Shown one piece after another: positions 1 to 11,817 of a stretch of 64,000 nt of DNA; the stretch's first letter is position 1; each line of letters opens with the position of its first letter. Source of the DNA: Brassica napus. Lineage: Eukaryota > Streptophyta > Magnoliopsida > Brassicales > Brassicaceae. The DNA is taken from positions 25,296,098 through 25,360,097 of the forward strand of contig NC_063439.1 of assembly GCF_020379485.1 (NCBI RefSeq), written 5' to 3'. A program made the translations under genes and the position numbers. Under the pieces are notes generated by a model. That model was not told where the DNA came from. It worked only from the letters and a program-made list of their open reading frames with translations, and searched no databases.

Positions 1-585
1 GAAACAAAATATACACAAATTGTGTTATATTTTATCTTTATTTTTTAAATAAATATATAATATGAATTATTGTTATTCTAGTCAAAACAATTAACCTACC
101 TTAAAAATATATCTGTCTTTTCTAAAAGTACTAGTGATGAAACTTATTATATTTTAGTATATTTGTGAGATTAAATATTTGATTTTTATAAGGTTGAAAT
201 ACAAAAAAAAAATATAAGATACAAAAATACTTTGAATATTTTGGTCAACTTTTTATAGTTTTTTTTTGTCAATTATTAATGTTTTCTTAGTCATTCAGCC
301 TTATTTCAGGTGTATGTCCACCACTTAGATAAAAAAAAAGTCCTCGGAGTTGAATTATATTTTCAACATCATCATTTACGGTTCGACTATTATCGAAAAC
401 GACCCCTGAATTGAGAGTACCCGCGCAGAGATCATCCTCCTAGTTCCTAAGTCTGAACTCTTAAGTGTTTTCTTTATTCCAATGTTGAAAATTCTAATTT
501 CATTTCTCTTTAAATTGAAATTCACATTCACTCGGAAAAATAGTAAAAAAACAAAAAAAAAAGAGTGAACACATAACTCAAAAAC
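1..585. other. Upstream region of CYP71B gene 1
   Basis: AT-rich non-coding DNA with long A and T runs. It ends in the 5' leader of the P450 that begins at 586. I found no transposon ends and no clear TATA box that I would defend. Confidence 0.5.
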
Positions 586-3500
586 ATGTCAACTTTCCTC
601 TGCTTCCTCTGGCTTACGCTACTTCTCTTAGTAACACTAATCTTCAGGAAAAAGTTTAAAACCTCAAAACTAAACCATCCTCCAGGCCCAAGAAAACTTC
701 CTATCATCGGAAACTTACACAACCTCGAAGGATTACCACACAAATGTCTCCAAAATCTCTCAAAAATCTACGGACCGGTGATGAAACTCCACTTCGGTTT
801 TGTCCCTATAGTCATAATCTCTTCAAAACAAGCAGCAGAAGAAGTTCTCAAAACCCATGACCTAGATTGTTGCAGCCGACCAGAAACCGTAGCGACCAAG
901 AAAATCTCTTACAACTTCAAAGACATTGGATTCGCTCCGTACGGGGAAGAATGGAGATCTTTGAGGAAGCTTGCTGTGATGGAGCTACTCAATTTGAAAA
1001 AACTCAACTCTTTTAGGTATATAAGAGAAGAAGAGAATGACTTGTTCGTCAAGAAACTCTCCGAAGCTTCTGTGAAACATTTTCCTGTGAATCTGACAAA
1101 AGCCCTTTTCACTTTAATCGCTAGTATCGTGTGTAGACTCGCGTTCGGTCAGAATCTTCACGAGTCCGAATTTATCGATGAAGATGGTATGGAGGAATTA
1201 GCGTCTAGGTCGGAGAAACTTCAGGGGGAGTTCGCTTTCTCTAATTACTTTCCAGGAGGTTGGATTGTTGATAGAATTACGGGTCAAAGCAAAAACTTAG
1301 AAGGATTATTCTCAGAGCTCGACGGTTTCTTTAACCAAGTGCTTGATGAGCATCTAAAGCCAGGGAGAATAGTGTTAGAGAGTCCAGATGTGGTAGATGT
1401 GATGATCGATATGATGAATAAACAAGGCGAAGATGGTCATTTTCAGCTCACTACTGATCATATCAAAGGAGTCATCTCTGTAAGCCATTTAAGTAATCTC
1501 TCTTTCAGTGTTTTCTTAACTTTCTTGCTTAATTTAAAGGATTTTAGTTGTGGTATATATGATTCTGTTAATAGTTTGTACTTTCCATTAGTATTCCATG
1601 GTGTCAGTTCAAATTCTGGATTTGAGTGCTATGTAGTTTACTAGTGTGTGTGTGTGTGTGCATGTTGGTATGTGCTCAAATTTAGATGAGCTTTTTTTAG
1701 AAAAATGTCTGGAAAATGAAGATTTTTAACTTCAAATAGATCCAGACGAAACATCGTATATTTGAATAAGTTATTTTATGATATTTTTAAAAAAATTGTT
1801 TCCATAACATCATATATATATATATATATATATATACATATCCCTTATATATTAATTGAAGAGCATTACAACATTTGAGTGTAGTCACGTGTCATCACTA
1901 GGATGATTCTTAGAATTTTTAGAAAATAAGTTGGTCCATCTAAATATATATATTATATATTATATTAAATTAACTATCAAATTGACTAGAAGTGCATAAA
2001 AAATATTCTCCATTCTTTCTTTAAATAAAAGTTACAAAATTACCTAATATAATTAACATATATACGATAATTAATGATTTTGAATAATAAAGATATGATA
2101 ATAGTTTTTGTAACCTCCATTATTTTTGTTTAATTTATATTATTAAAAAAATTAAACAATAACATTAACCATATAATAAAAATCTAAATTCTTTTCTTAT
2201 ATGTTATATTTTGAATTTAAAAAAAATGACTATAAATTACTAAAAATTTTAAAATCTTACAATGAAAATTTTATGAACAATGGTTTTACTTTTTTTTTAT
2301 AAAAAGATACAAATGATCATAAAATCACACATATATATATATATTATTTAAATTAAACTATATGCCATGTAAAATACATAAATATGTTAATTTCAAAATT
2401 TTCATTGAAAGGGTATTGAGACCTCAATATTTTAATTTTGAAATCTGCATTGAATTTTTAAAAACGATTATAAATTACTAAAGCTATTAAAAATCTCACA
2501 CTGAAAATTTTGTGACTATTGGTTTAAATCTAGTTTTACTGAAAATATACAAATGTTAATAAAATCATATGAGTATAAACTAGGAAATTTCAATTAAATA
2601 TTCATATTTAAATATACTAAATATTTGGTGGTAAATATTTTTTAACCGGATTTTGGAAAATTTTAAAAAGGATTTAGGAAAAATAATATTAGAGATTAAG
2701 TAATTCTAATTGGTTATTTGAGAATCTTTGGTAAAATATAGAAGTTCGTATTATTTCAAAAAAAAACTGCAAATATTTTTAGCCATAGTTGGGCTTATAT
2801 TTAAATGTGAGTAGTTAGTACTAGTATATGTTAAGAGAAACATATAAAGTAAAGTTTTTTAAAATATATTCTACCTAGAATCAAGTTGGATCCACTTTTG
2901 TGATTCTGTTTTAATAGATTGTACATATTAAAATATATGTAATGTAAATAAGATAAACCAAAACCATTTTGAACATATAAATACTAAATATTTTTTTTGG
3001 AAAAGATCGGTGAACATTCTCTTTCTATATCACATTAAAAAATATCGCATTATTATTAGTCTGGGTATGTAATTCAAAAAAACGAACAACAGTAGGACAA
3101 ACATAATATACATAACCTGTCATTTAAGATTTATACATGCTTTAAGAAAAAAAAAATTTACACAAGCAATCTCCATGCTTAATTTGAAAAGAATAACTAT
3201 TGTAATTGCATAAATTTCGAGGTTAAGTTGAATGCATAGTGACAATTAATGTGGTGGTGACTTGAGAATATTGAAGTAAGAATCTGACTTTTAGTAATAT
3301 AATAGTTCATTTCTTCCATGTCTACTTATCAGGAAGAATTAAAAAAATTGTAAATTTCCTAAAGTTTATCTGTAAACAGTTCTCTTAAATATATTACGTG
3401 CTTTTCCCTAATGATATATTATGGTCTTAAACTAGTAAACATTTTTTTCTAACGATTGGATATATAGGATATATTTCTTGCCGGAGTAAACACAAGTGCT

Positions 3501-4079
3501 ACGACCATACTTTGGGCAATGACTGAGCTAATAAAAAATCCAAGTGTGATGAAGAAAGTGCAAGAGGAGGTTAGGACAGTACTTGGAGAAAAGAAAGAGA
3601 AAATCACAGAACAAGATCTTAACCAACTTAGCTACTTCAAGCTAGTGATCAAAGAGACATTCAGATTACACCCAACAGCTCCACTGTTAGTACCAAGAGA
3701 GACAATGTCACCAATCAAGATTCAAGGCTACGACATTCTCAAAAAGAACCAGATCATGATCAACGTGTACGCGATAGCACGCGACCCGAAAACTTGGGAG
3801 AATCCGGATGAGTTTAAACCGGAAAGATTTGCTGATAGTTGTATTGATTACAGAGGACTAAACTTCGAGCTTCTGCCCTTCGGTTCTGGTCGGAGGATTT
3901 GTCCCGGTATGACGATGGGGATCGCGATGGTCGAATTAGGATTGTTGAACTTGCTTTACTTCTTTGATTGGGTACTGCCTGAGGGAACAACAGTGAAAGA
4001 TATAGATATGGATGAAGAAGGTGCCCTTATTATTGGCAAGAAAGTTCCTCTTGAACTTGTGCCAACGCGCCAACATTAA
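586..4079 (+). CDS. Cytochrome P450, CYP71B-like (gene 1), intact, two exons with a 2-kb intron
   Basis: Exons are 586-1479 and 3468-4079. The join is phase 0 at a GT...AG intron and gives 501 residues, the usual CYP71 length. P450s of this clan are heme-thiolate monooxygenases anchored on the ER face by an N-terminal helix and fed electrons by P450 reductase. Visible marks are a hydrophobic anchor at about residues 4-24, the PPGP hinge at 32-35, the I-helix oxygen groove AGVNTS at 303-308 (directly after the splice), ExxR at 361-364, PERF at 416-419 and the heme loop [10 protein letters not shown] at 436-445 with Cys443 as the iron ligand. The single intron sits where it does in all P450s of this window, which supports the model, but at 1988 bp it is some twenty times longer than theirs. 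The start is the first ATG and gives a normal anchor. The substrate cannot be read from sequence. It is less like the other five copies than they are like each other. Confidence 0.9.
1841..3467 (+). mobile_element. Helitron 5' terminus inside the intron of CYP71B gene 1 (3' end not identified)
   Basis: At 1841, right after an A, the sequence starts TCCCTTATATATTAA. A near-identical 5' end closes the outer Helitron in the TEL1 intron, at 61352 read on the minus strand. The CACGTGTCATC motif at about 1887 is typical of the subterminal region of Brassicaceae Helitrons. I could not find a GC hairpin plus CTRR 3' end; an A-CTAG-T at 3431-3436 lacks the hairpin. The right limit given is only the intron end. 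Confidence 0.4.
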
Positions 4080-5379
4080 CAAATTGAAAAAAGAAACTTA
4101 TCTTAAAATAAGAGAAAATACTTTTTTTTTCTCTCTATGCTAGTTATGTTGTATTTCTAGGATCCGTAAGTGCATACATCTGCTTCGAATGTTACGAACC
4201 GCCCGCCCCGCACTGCAGTTAACAGTAACAAAAATCTCTACATATACCATATATCTATACGTTTTTATAACTGTTAAAACTGCACCGTAATTAAACCGCT
4301 TGTCTCGCACCGCTCAAACCACAGTTACCATTCGGAGCCTTAATTTTTATTGCCGGGGTATTATATATATATATATATTTAATACCATATATAGTTAATA
4401 AATGTATGAAGGTTTGATGTTGAAAACTGAGACTACCTGGAAGTTTAGTTTATTCTTTTAAGTATATTTTTTGAACACCGATTATTCTTTAACAAGATAA
4501 GATATGAGCCCGTGGCGTTGCAACGGGTTTTGTTTGATGTTTTAGTTTAATTAAAACTATAAAATAATAAATTGTTTTATTATAGTTTTATGATTGTTTT
4601 TTTGCATATATTTTTTGAGATTTATTTTATAATTAAAAACTGTTTTACACATAAGTTCAAGTTAATATTTGTATTTTATAATCATGGTGCATAGATGAAT
4701 TGTTATAAACTTTGTACTTAGAATTATACATAACCGTTTAAACCGAACACAACCCAAAATAAAAAAATTGAATAAAAAGTAAAAAGAAATGAAAGTCAAT
4801 GACAACATTATACATGTTCTTATGTATTAATTTAATGTTTTATTAAATAATTCTTTAAATTTTTATTTTGTTAATATTTTTTTTAAAAAAGGAAAACATT
4901 CTATTTTATAAATATATTTTTATTTAAAATTAAAAAGATAAAAATAATAATTTCAAATACTTACAATTTTGTTTAAGATTTTAGAAAAGAAAAATTACTG
5001 TCATATAATCTATTACAATTTTAATCTCTTAACTTTCTATACCGGTCCGACTGAAAATGTTTTTATGCCAAACTTTTTATAAATTACAAATCTAAGCGAT
5101 TATCTAAAATCAACTCTCAAAGTTTAAGGGTGCGATCATACTATCACTAATGTACCGGATCATATTAAGACTCCGCAGTTAAACAAGGTTGCCGAAAGTA
5201 GTAATATAATAGGTGACCTTCTGAAAAATCCTCGTGTTGCACCCCTTTACATTTTTTTTAAAAAAAAGATATTATTCAAAAATAAAAGAAAAAACTCGAA
5301 ATATTTCTAAAAGAACATGTTGTAAATCCCAAAACTTTTAACTTTGGATAGAATCTTTAGTGGTAGTAGTGAAGCTTAA
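4080..5379. other. AT-rich intergenic stretch with one Helitron-like hairpin
   Basis: No coding potential. Near 4510-4532 a GC hairpin (CCCGTGGC, loop GTT, GCAACGGG) stands out of AT-rich sequence, as the 3' subterminal hairpin of a minus-strand Helitron would. The expected CTAG beside it is not intact. A short AT microsatellite lies at about 4361-4379. Nothing else is recognisable. Confidence 0.4.
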
Positions 5380-6670
5380 GGCCAACTCCAATGGGACACC
5401 AAAACACCAAATTTCGTGTGATTTCATTTTCAACGAGACACCAAAAATGAAATCATCCTATCAAATTTAGTGTAGAGTAAATAGTGTTACACTATTCATC
5501 ACACCAAATATTAAATATTGATATTTTATTAGGTTTTATTTAATGATATTGTTCATTATTATTATTAATCAGTTCAAATTTGTAACTAAACATAAATATA
5601 TTGCATTATTTTTATTTTAAAATTATTTTTACATAATTAAAATATATTTTTATTTTATTTTCAAATAAGAAATCACAGAGTGATTATTATTATTTTCTTT
5701 ATATTGTAAAAAAATAAAATATCATAGAAATTTTATTTTTTATTTTATTTTTAAATAAAACATCACTAAATGATTATTATCATTTACTTTATCTTATAAT
5801 GTATTTTTATTTAAAATATCGATTATAATCTTTATTCAAGTAATGTTAGATTTAATAGTAAGTAATTAAAACTTTATGTAATACTATTAAACTAACCAAA
5901 AAATAAAATAACATTCTTATTTTTTATTTTACAATATAGTTAAACTTGTATTACTAACTAATACAAATTTTATTAAAATAAATAAACAGTTTTGTTACGT
6001 GCTTTTCATAATTAATAGTTTGTAATTTTTAATATAATATATAAAATAAATACATAAAATGTATAATATTGTTAAACCAAAATATAGATGTAAATAAATT
6101 TGATAAAAATAATTTTACAAAAAATAAACAAACATAATATCTAAGTGTGATAATCAATCATTTAGCAATTTTAAATAATAAAAATATAAAAATTATTAAA
6201 ACTGAAAACTTCAAATAATATGTAATATTATCTTTGGTGTAATATTTGATATCATGTTTGGAGATGACAAAAAGAATTTGACACTAAGGTGATGATTGTT
6301 TTGTTAGATTCTAGATTTTGGTTTTTGGTTTTTGGATTTTGGTTTTTAGTTTTTTGTTTTTGGTTTTTGATTTTGCAGTAGATTTTGGTTTTTTGAAAAA
6401 AAAATTGAAAACTGTCGTGAGTTTTTGAAAAAAACCACAAAAACTTGGATTTTGGTTTTTCATTGGAAAAAACAGTTATTTGAAAAAACTAGTTTTCCTA
6501 AATTATAGGGAATATATTTATCTAAAAACTTGATTGTCTAAAAAATAGTTTTTAGAAAAACTAAAACCAAAAACCAATTCAAAAACCACAAACAATCAAC
6601 CTCTAAAACACAAAATTTAGTGTAATTTTAACACCAAATTTGGTGTAATTTCAAATGGTGAAAAATGCCC
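5380..6670. mobile_element. Non-autonomous Harbinger-like element, 1.29 kb, TAA target duplication
   Basis: The ends are inverted repeats: GGCCAACTCCAATGGGACACC at the left, and a right end whose reverse complement begins GGGCATTTTTCACCATTTG and runs on into shared ACACCAAATTT sequence. TAA flanks both sides (5377-5379 and 6671-6673), matching the 3-bp TWA duplications of PIF/Harbinger elements. There is no transposase reading frame. A second inverted-repeat element (6289-6600) is nested in its right part. Confidence 0.6.
6289..6600. mobile_element. Possible hAT-type MITE nested in the 5380-6670 element
   Basis: The left end reads GTGATGATTGTTTTG and the right end reads CCACAAACAATCAAC, giving imperfect inverted termini. 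The interior is rich in TTTTGGTTTTTGG and its complement. The terminal motif resembles that at 29579 in this window (GGTGATGATTGG). Flanking 8-mers agree only partly, so the family assignment is tentative. Confidence 0.35.
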
Positions 6671-6887
6671 TAAAAACCAAAATGTCTTTTTCTCACAAAA
6701 ACCAACCGAAAGGTCTTTTACTTTGTCAACTACGAGATATAGGTTCTTTTAGCAACAACAAAAAAGAAAGAAAACTACGAGACATGGTTATTTTACTTTG
6801 TCAACCGAAAGGTCTTTTATTGTAAAATAATATTTATATTTGGATTAATACAACTTCTGCGGAAAGTCCACCAACCTGATTGTTATA

Positions 6888-7124
6888 GAGCATCTCTAAT
6901 ATAAACTTCTTTTAAAAAAAAATAGATTAAAATTGAAAATGGAGTAAAATTGTTCCAATTTTACTTCATTTTTCACTCCATAATGGAGTGATGAACAAAA
7001 AAAAAATAGATTACTTCATTTATGGAATAAATTTCATTATGGAGTGAGATATGGAGTTGAGTTGAAGCATTTCTCACTTTTACTTCATTTTATAGAAAAA
7101 AATGGAGTTGAGATGGAAATGCCC
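6888..7124. mobile_element. Harbinger-like MITE
   Basis: About 237 bp with termini GAGCATCTCTAA and (complement of the right end) GGGCATTTCCATC. The body is made of inverted ATGGAGT/ACTCCAT blocks, as in the better preserved copies at 24645, 30514, 39284 and 40083. TTA follows on the right; the left flank is ATA, so one copy of the duplication has mutated. Confidence 0.5.
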
Positions 7125-7679
7125 TTACACTACCTTAGACATTCTTTTGACTGATTATACTCTAGACTCTGTGAGAATAATACTAATTACGTATCTATTT
7201 TCCTCTTTACACCTTTTCACTTTGTAAAATTTAGTTTAAAATATAAATAACTTTTTTGATGTTACTAAAAAATTATATCAAACATATTTTTAATATTTTA
7301 AAATAAATACTCTACTAAATCATTACTATTAAAACATAACCATAACTTGGACAGTATATTGTATGATATTGCCAAATCTGAGTCTTTATACTAACTATAC
7401 ATCTTAATATGTCATCTAATAACTTATTTATTCAATTAATTTCAACTACATAATTAAATAGTTTTAAAATAAAATAAATAAAAAATATTAATAAATAAAA
7501 ATCTAAGAGTAATAAAATATTCTTGTATTTTAAATATATATATATATATATAATTATATAATTTCAAAAATATTTAAACAAAAGAATAAATAAATTTTAT
7601 ACAGTAATATAAATTTAAATTCGACTAATATACAAAACATAAATTTACAAATTTAGTTAAATAACTTAATATATTAAGG
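7125..7679. other. AT-rich intergenic stretch
   Basis: No coding potential or element ends seen. A TA dinucleotide run lies at about 7537-7551. Confidence 0.4.
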
Positions 7680-8161
7680 GAGAATTTCATATGATATTTT
7701 CAAAATACATTCTTCATTAAGTGGCAAATAAAGTGGCAAAAGACATTCATCTTCACCATTAAAAAAGTGATATTTTCAAAAATATATTTTTCATTAAGTG
7801 GCAAAAACCTTTTATACCATTGTTCTCTCTATATATATATATAATAAATAATTATTTAAAGAAAAAATAACTTTTTATGTTTTTGAATTATATTTTTCAA
7901 ATTCAATTTTTTTAATATAATTTTTGAACTTTTTTTCAATTTTGTTTCAAAATTTCTTTGTGAAAATCGAAAATTATGTTTGAAACTATTTTTTTTAAGT
8001 ATTTTTTTATATATTTATTAGAGTCCTAAATTTTATTTTCCAAAAATCCGACTTCACCCCTCAATTCTAAATCTTAAGTTTAGATGAGTTAATTACTGAA
8101 GGTAAAAGTAGTTAGTATAAACATGAAAAGTAGTATTATGAATATGGTATTTTTGGCAATT
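7680..8161. mobile_element. Old copy of the 0.5-kb Mutator-type MITE family
   Basis: It starts GGGAGAATTTCATATGATATTTTC and ends with GTAAACATGAAAAG...GGTATTTTTGGCAATTT, the same end sequences as the intact copies at 26485-26974 and 28837-29396. The interior shares the 'TTTTCATTAAGTGGCAAA' and 'TATAATAAATAATTATTTAAA' blocks. It is too diverged to show a clear target duplication. Confidence 0.5.
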
Positions 8162-8217
8162 TTTTTTGATTTAATATTTAATTTTATAATTTTCATAAAT
8201 TAATGTATATTATAAAA

Positions 8218-8520
8218 GAGAAAAAGACCAAAATAGCACTAAATCAAGTTTTTGTTCCCAAACTAGCACTCAAGGCCAAAAGTCACAAAAATAGCACTCA
8301 AGGGGTGGGGTTTAGGGTTTAGAATTTAGGGTTTAGGGTTTAGAGTTTAGGTTTTAGGGTTTAGAGTTGAAAAGTGAGGTTTTGCGGATAAGATTTCAAA
8401 TTTTGAAAAATAAAAAAATTTAAATTTTTCAAAAGATAAAATGCTATTTTGGTCATTTTAGTTTTTGAGTGCTATTTTTGTGATATAAACTTAGAAAGTT
8501 GCTATTTTGGAGATTTGCCC
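8218..8520. mobile_element. Mutator-type MITE with telomere-like core, 9-bp target duplication
   Basis: The element is 303 bp. ATTATAAAA lies on both sides (8209-8217 and 8521-8529), a perfect 9-bp duplication of the length made by Mutator-like transposases. The ends share CCAAAATAGCA-type inverted repeats. The middle (about 8307-8370) holds degenerate GGGTTTAGGGTTTA repeats. No reading frame of note. Confidence 0.65.
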
Positions 8521-8529
8521 ATTATAAAA

Positions 8530-9300
8530 TCTAAATTTTTTGTTATTTATGTGTATTTATATACTTTAATATACTTTTATAGTTTACAAATCAGTTACAT
8601 ATGTAATAAAACTAAAAATGATATTTTATAAATATTTCATCTAATTTTTAATTATTTAAATTTTAAATAAATATAGAATAGTGACATTAATTTGTTATTA
8701 AAATTAAAAACTTAAATTTTAAAACATAATTAATATAAATAATGTATACAAATTTAAATATAATTATACAAATTTAAAATATATAAATTATAGATGCAAT
8801 CATAATTTTGTTAAATAAAAATTTGTAAAAAAAAAGTATTGTGCTTTTAAAGCGCGGATCAAAATATATCAAATGTGAAAACATTTACACAACATTTTTA
8901 TTTTCTAAATATTGTTTAAAATACTTTTTAATCAAAATTGACTGGTCAACTAGTTAAAATCTAAGTTTATTGTTTTGAACAGTAAATGGCGGTCTCAAAT
9001 GTTTGAATAGTCACTACCCTTTAGGAAAATGTCATCCTCGCATTTGTGGCTATGATCGATTTTAACGCAAGCAGAGTCGTACCAACAAACTACCAGCATC
9101 TCCTCAATTATTTGACAGCTGGACTATTAAGAATGGTCCGATATTTGAAACCTCAAATATTTCAAATAAAGATGATAAAATTATGTCTTCTACCATTAAA
9201 TGTCTTTTTTCTTCTTCTTAAAACCTTCTACCATTATGTCTGCGAGTGTGATTTGATATAGTTGAAAAACGCTTTTAGGATATTCAACTAAAATTCTGAA
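8530..9300. other. AT-rich intergenic stretch
   Basis: Non-coding. Near 8848-8866 a GCTTTTAAAGCGCGGATC segment resembles the hairpin before a Helitron 3' end, but the CTRR terminus is missing. Nothing else recognised. Confidence 0.35.
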
Positions 9301-9612
9301 ATTTTCAATGGTTTGATTTTTTATGTTTGAAAAAGTCCATTTGGAATTATTATTCTACGAAACTGGTTCAGTTATAAATGCGAAGAACAAGAGGATTATT
9401 ACCTTTATCAACATGTATATGTGTGAACTCTGTTAGCATTCATCTGTTCTTCTCAAATTTTCAATGGTTTGATTTTTTTAGTATCTTGTGAAAAGAGTTC
9501 ATTTGGAATTATTCTTCTTAGAGTTTAGTCCAATTGTAAATGTGAAGGAAAATAAGTGAAATAAGTGCACGATTAGATGGGATCATAGTGAAAGAATCTT
9601 ATAATATCAATT
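9301..9612. repeat. Diverged tandem duplication, period about 156 bp
   Basis: ATTTTCAATGGTTTGATTTTT begins at 9301 and again at 9457. Both copies continue with GTTCATTTGGAATTATT-type sequence and a later 'AATGCGAAG / AATGTGAAG' block. The copies differ at many bases and by indels. No coding sense. Confidence 0.5.
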
Positions 9613-9724
9613 AGCATAACATCAACTATTAGAATTTTGTTGTTACAGTGTATATGTATCATGGTAAAAGCTGTCATGTTAATCATCTAATTCTCCAGTT
9701 AAATACTTATTAATTACATGGATA

Positions 9725-11816
9725 CTAGGTCTGGGCTCGCACTTTGTGCGAACTAATATATATTCTTAATATTTTTTACTATTATATTTATTTTAAGCTA
9801 ATGTATTAATTAGATATAAATATTTTTTTGTGTGTGTTTCGGTCTTTATTAACCAAATCTCAATTGATTACCATGTTAAAATATTTTTCTTATTGTTTAT
9901 ACATGATTCTTTTATCTGGAAATTGAATCCCAAGTTTTTTTAAATAATAAAGTCTAGTTTTAAATTTTTTTGCTTAAGTGTAAGCGTGCTTAATATGAAG
10001 GAACAAATCTTTAATTTTGTAGTACAGTTCTTGGCCATGTAGAACTATGCAGAGAACTTGAATAAAACTCAATAATACATATCACCGTAATTTTCAGGAT
10101 TGGTTTAAAGAAATATGATACTTGGTTTGCATACCAAGAATGTGCATGTTAAACATGTATCACTAAATATTAAAAATTTAAATAAGCGTCATGTCATAAA
10201 AAAAATATATTAAATTAAACTGAATAAAATTTACATTGTGTTGCGAATAGTAATTAATTCTAACTTAGTTAAACATTTTCATGTTGCAATGATATATTTT
10301 AAAGGTCCAATATTCACAACTTCGCCAATAATATCTAACATACAAAACATTAAAAAGTAGAACTTGTGAACAAACATATCATAATTTGAATACATCAATA
10401 AAAACAAAATATTATATAGAAAATTCACCGACTAAACATTCCTTTTCATATTGACGTCCCATTATTTCTTTAAATTCCATGAAATAATTATTCTTTTTTA
10501 ACTCTTTTGAAAAATCATAATAAGGTATGATTTTGGTTGTTCTATAGAAATTTATCTTAAAAAGCAGAAGATGCGTTTTATATTTTATTGGTCTAATCAC
10601 CGGAAGTGAAATTATGCAGAATAAAATAATCTCCTTGACATAACTTAGATCGGAAATTACCAAAAGACAAGTCGCCAAAAGAACATTTATCAATAGAAGC
10701 ATGAGTCCCTAGTTCCCTAAAAATAAATTTCAAAATAATTGACTACCACCAAATCGTATAATTAATGTGAATCAATAATGAAATAAATTAATATTTATGA
10801 TGTCAACCAACACCAATTCAGTTGAAACATTACTCTAGTTTTATAGCAATATTTAGCCGACTCAATATCTCCAATAAGAAAAAGGTGAAACATGTTTCTT
10901 TTTTCAAAAGACAACGTTTGAAGTGTTTCATATTATTTAAAGATGAAATTTTGTAAATTTTATGTGTATTTCCCATCAAACATGTGATGAGAATATATAC
11001 AATCATAGCATAGAGTCGGCAAATTAAAATAATAGATTATTAAAATGGATAGTAAGATAAAGTCGGCATCATAATTCTATGTATTAGCATTTACATACTA
11101 CTATAACTATAATACGACCTATACTAAGATAAATATCACTTACACATTATCTATACTATCATTAAGCTATAAACTATATTAAAATATAGATTATGTTCCA
11201 CGTCTAGTAATAAATATGATTTAAAATTATCCACTAACAAATATGATTTTAAAATAGAATAATAAGAATTGATCATAACTCGTCAAAGTTACAATTTTTT
11301 TTTTTAAATGTATATCTAATTACAAATCTTGAAATAGTTGTATTATTTAAATTAATAAATTAATGACTCGGTTAAAAACTAATAATAAATTAATGAATAG
11401 CTAAAACCTAATAAAACATGATAAATTAGCAGACTTACCTTAAATTATGGAGAACATGACAAAAAAGAAAAATTAAAATAATTATGTATCTAGTTACAAA
11501 GTGTATAGTTATATCATTTAAATTAATAAATTAATGAACTCAGCTAAAAACTAATAATAAATTTATGACTAAACTAAAACCTAATAAAAACATGACAAAT
11601 AAACAAAATCAAAATAATTATATATCTAATTACATATTTTATAGTTGTATTATTTAAATTAATAAATTATTGACTCAGCTAAAAACTATTAATAAAATTA
11701 TTTATAAATTAATGACTCAGTTTAAACCTAACTAAAATATGACAAATAAGCAAAATTACCTAAATCATGAAAATCATGACAAATAAGCTAAATCACTTCA
11801 TAAATAATAGTATAGA
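9725..11816 (-). mobile_element. Complete non-autonomous Helitron, 2.09 kb
   Basis: Read on the minus strand it starts TCTATACTATTATTTATG (11816) and ends with a hairpin (TCGCAC, loop AAA, GTGCGA) eleven bases before CTAG at 9725. The host bases are A at 9724 and T at 11817, as expected for insertion between A and T without duplication. The body is AT-rich with repeated 'TTAAATTAATAAATTAATGACTCAG' blocks at 11300-11750. I see no Rep/helicase reading frame, so it would depend on another element. Confidence 0.7.
11300..11760. repeat. Direct repeats inside the 9725-11816 Helitron
   Basis: Four imperfect copies of a roughly 120-150 bp unit containing 'TTATTTAAATTAATAAATTA', 'GACTCAGCTAAAAAC' and 'ATGACAAATAAGC' lie head to tail. 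They contain no gene. Confidence 0.45.
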
Positions 11817-11817
11817 T

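Noticed and set aside
1480..1644. Read-through of exon 1 of CYP71B gene 1 to a 352-residue truncated protein
   Set aside because: The GTAAGC donor at 1480, the shared intron position and the intact exon 2 at 3468 make a spliced 501-residue P450 far more likely.
6252..6440. Minus-strand frame rich in Lys, Asn and Gln
   Set aside because: Coded by a simple TTTTGGTTTTTGG repeat inside a MITE; low-complexity artefact.
8845..8870. Helitron 3' end
   Set aside because: There is a GC hairpin-like stretch but no CTRR terminus and no matching 5' end, so it was not called as an element.
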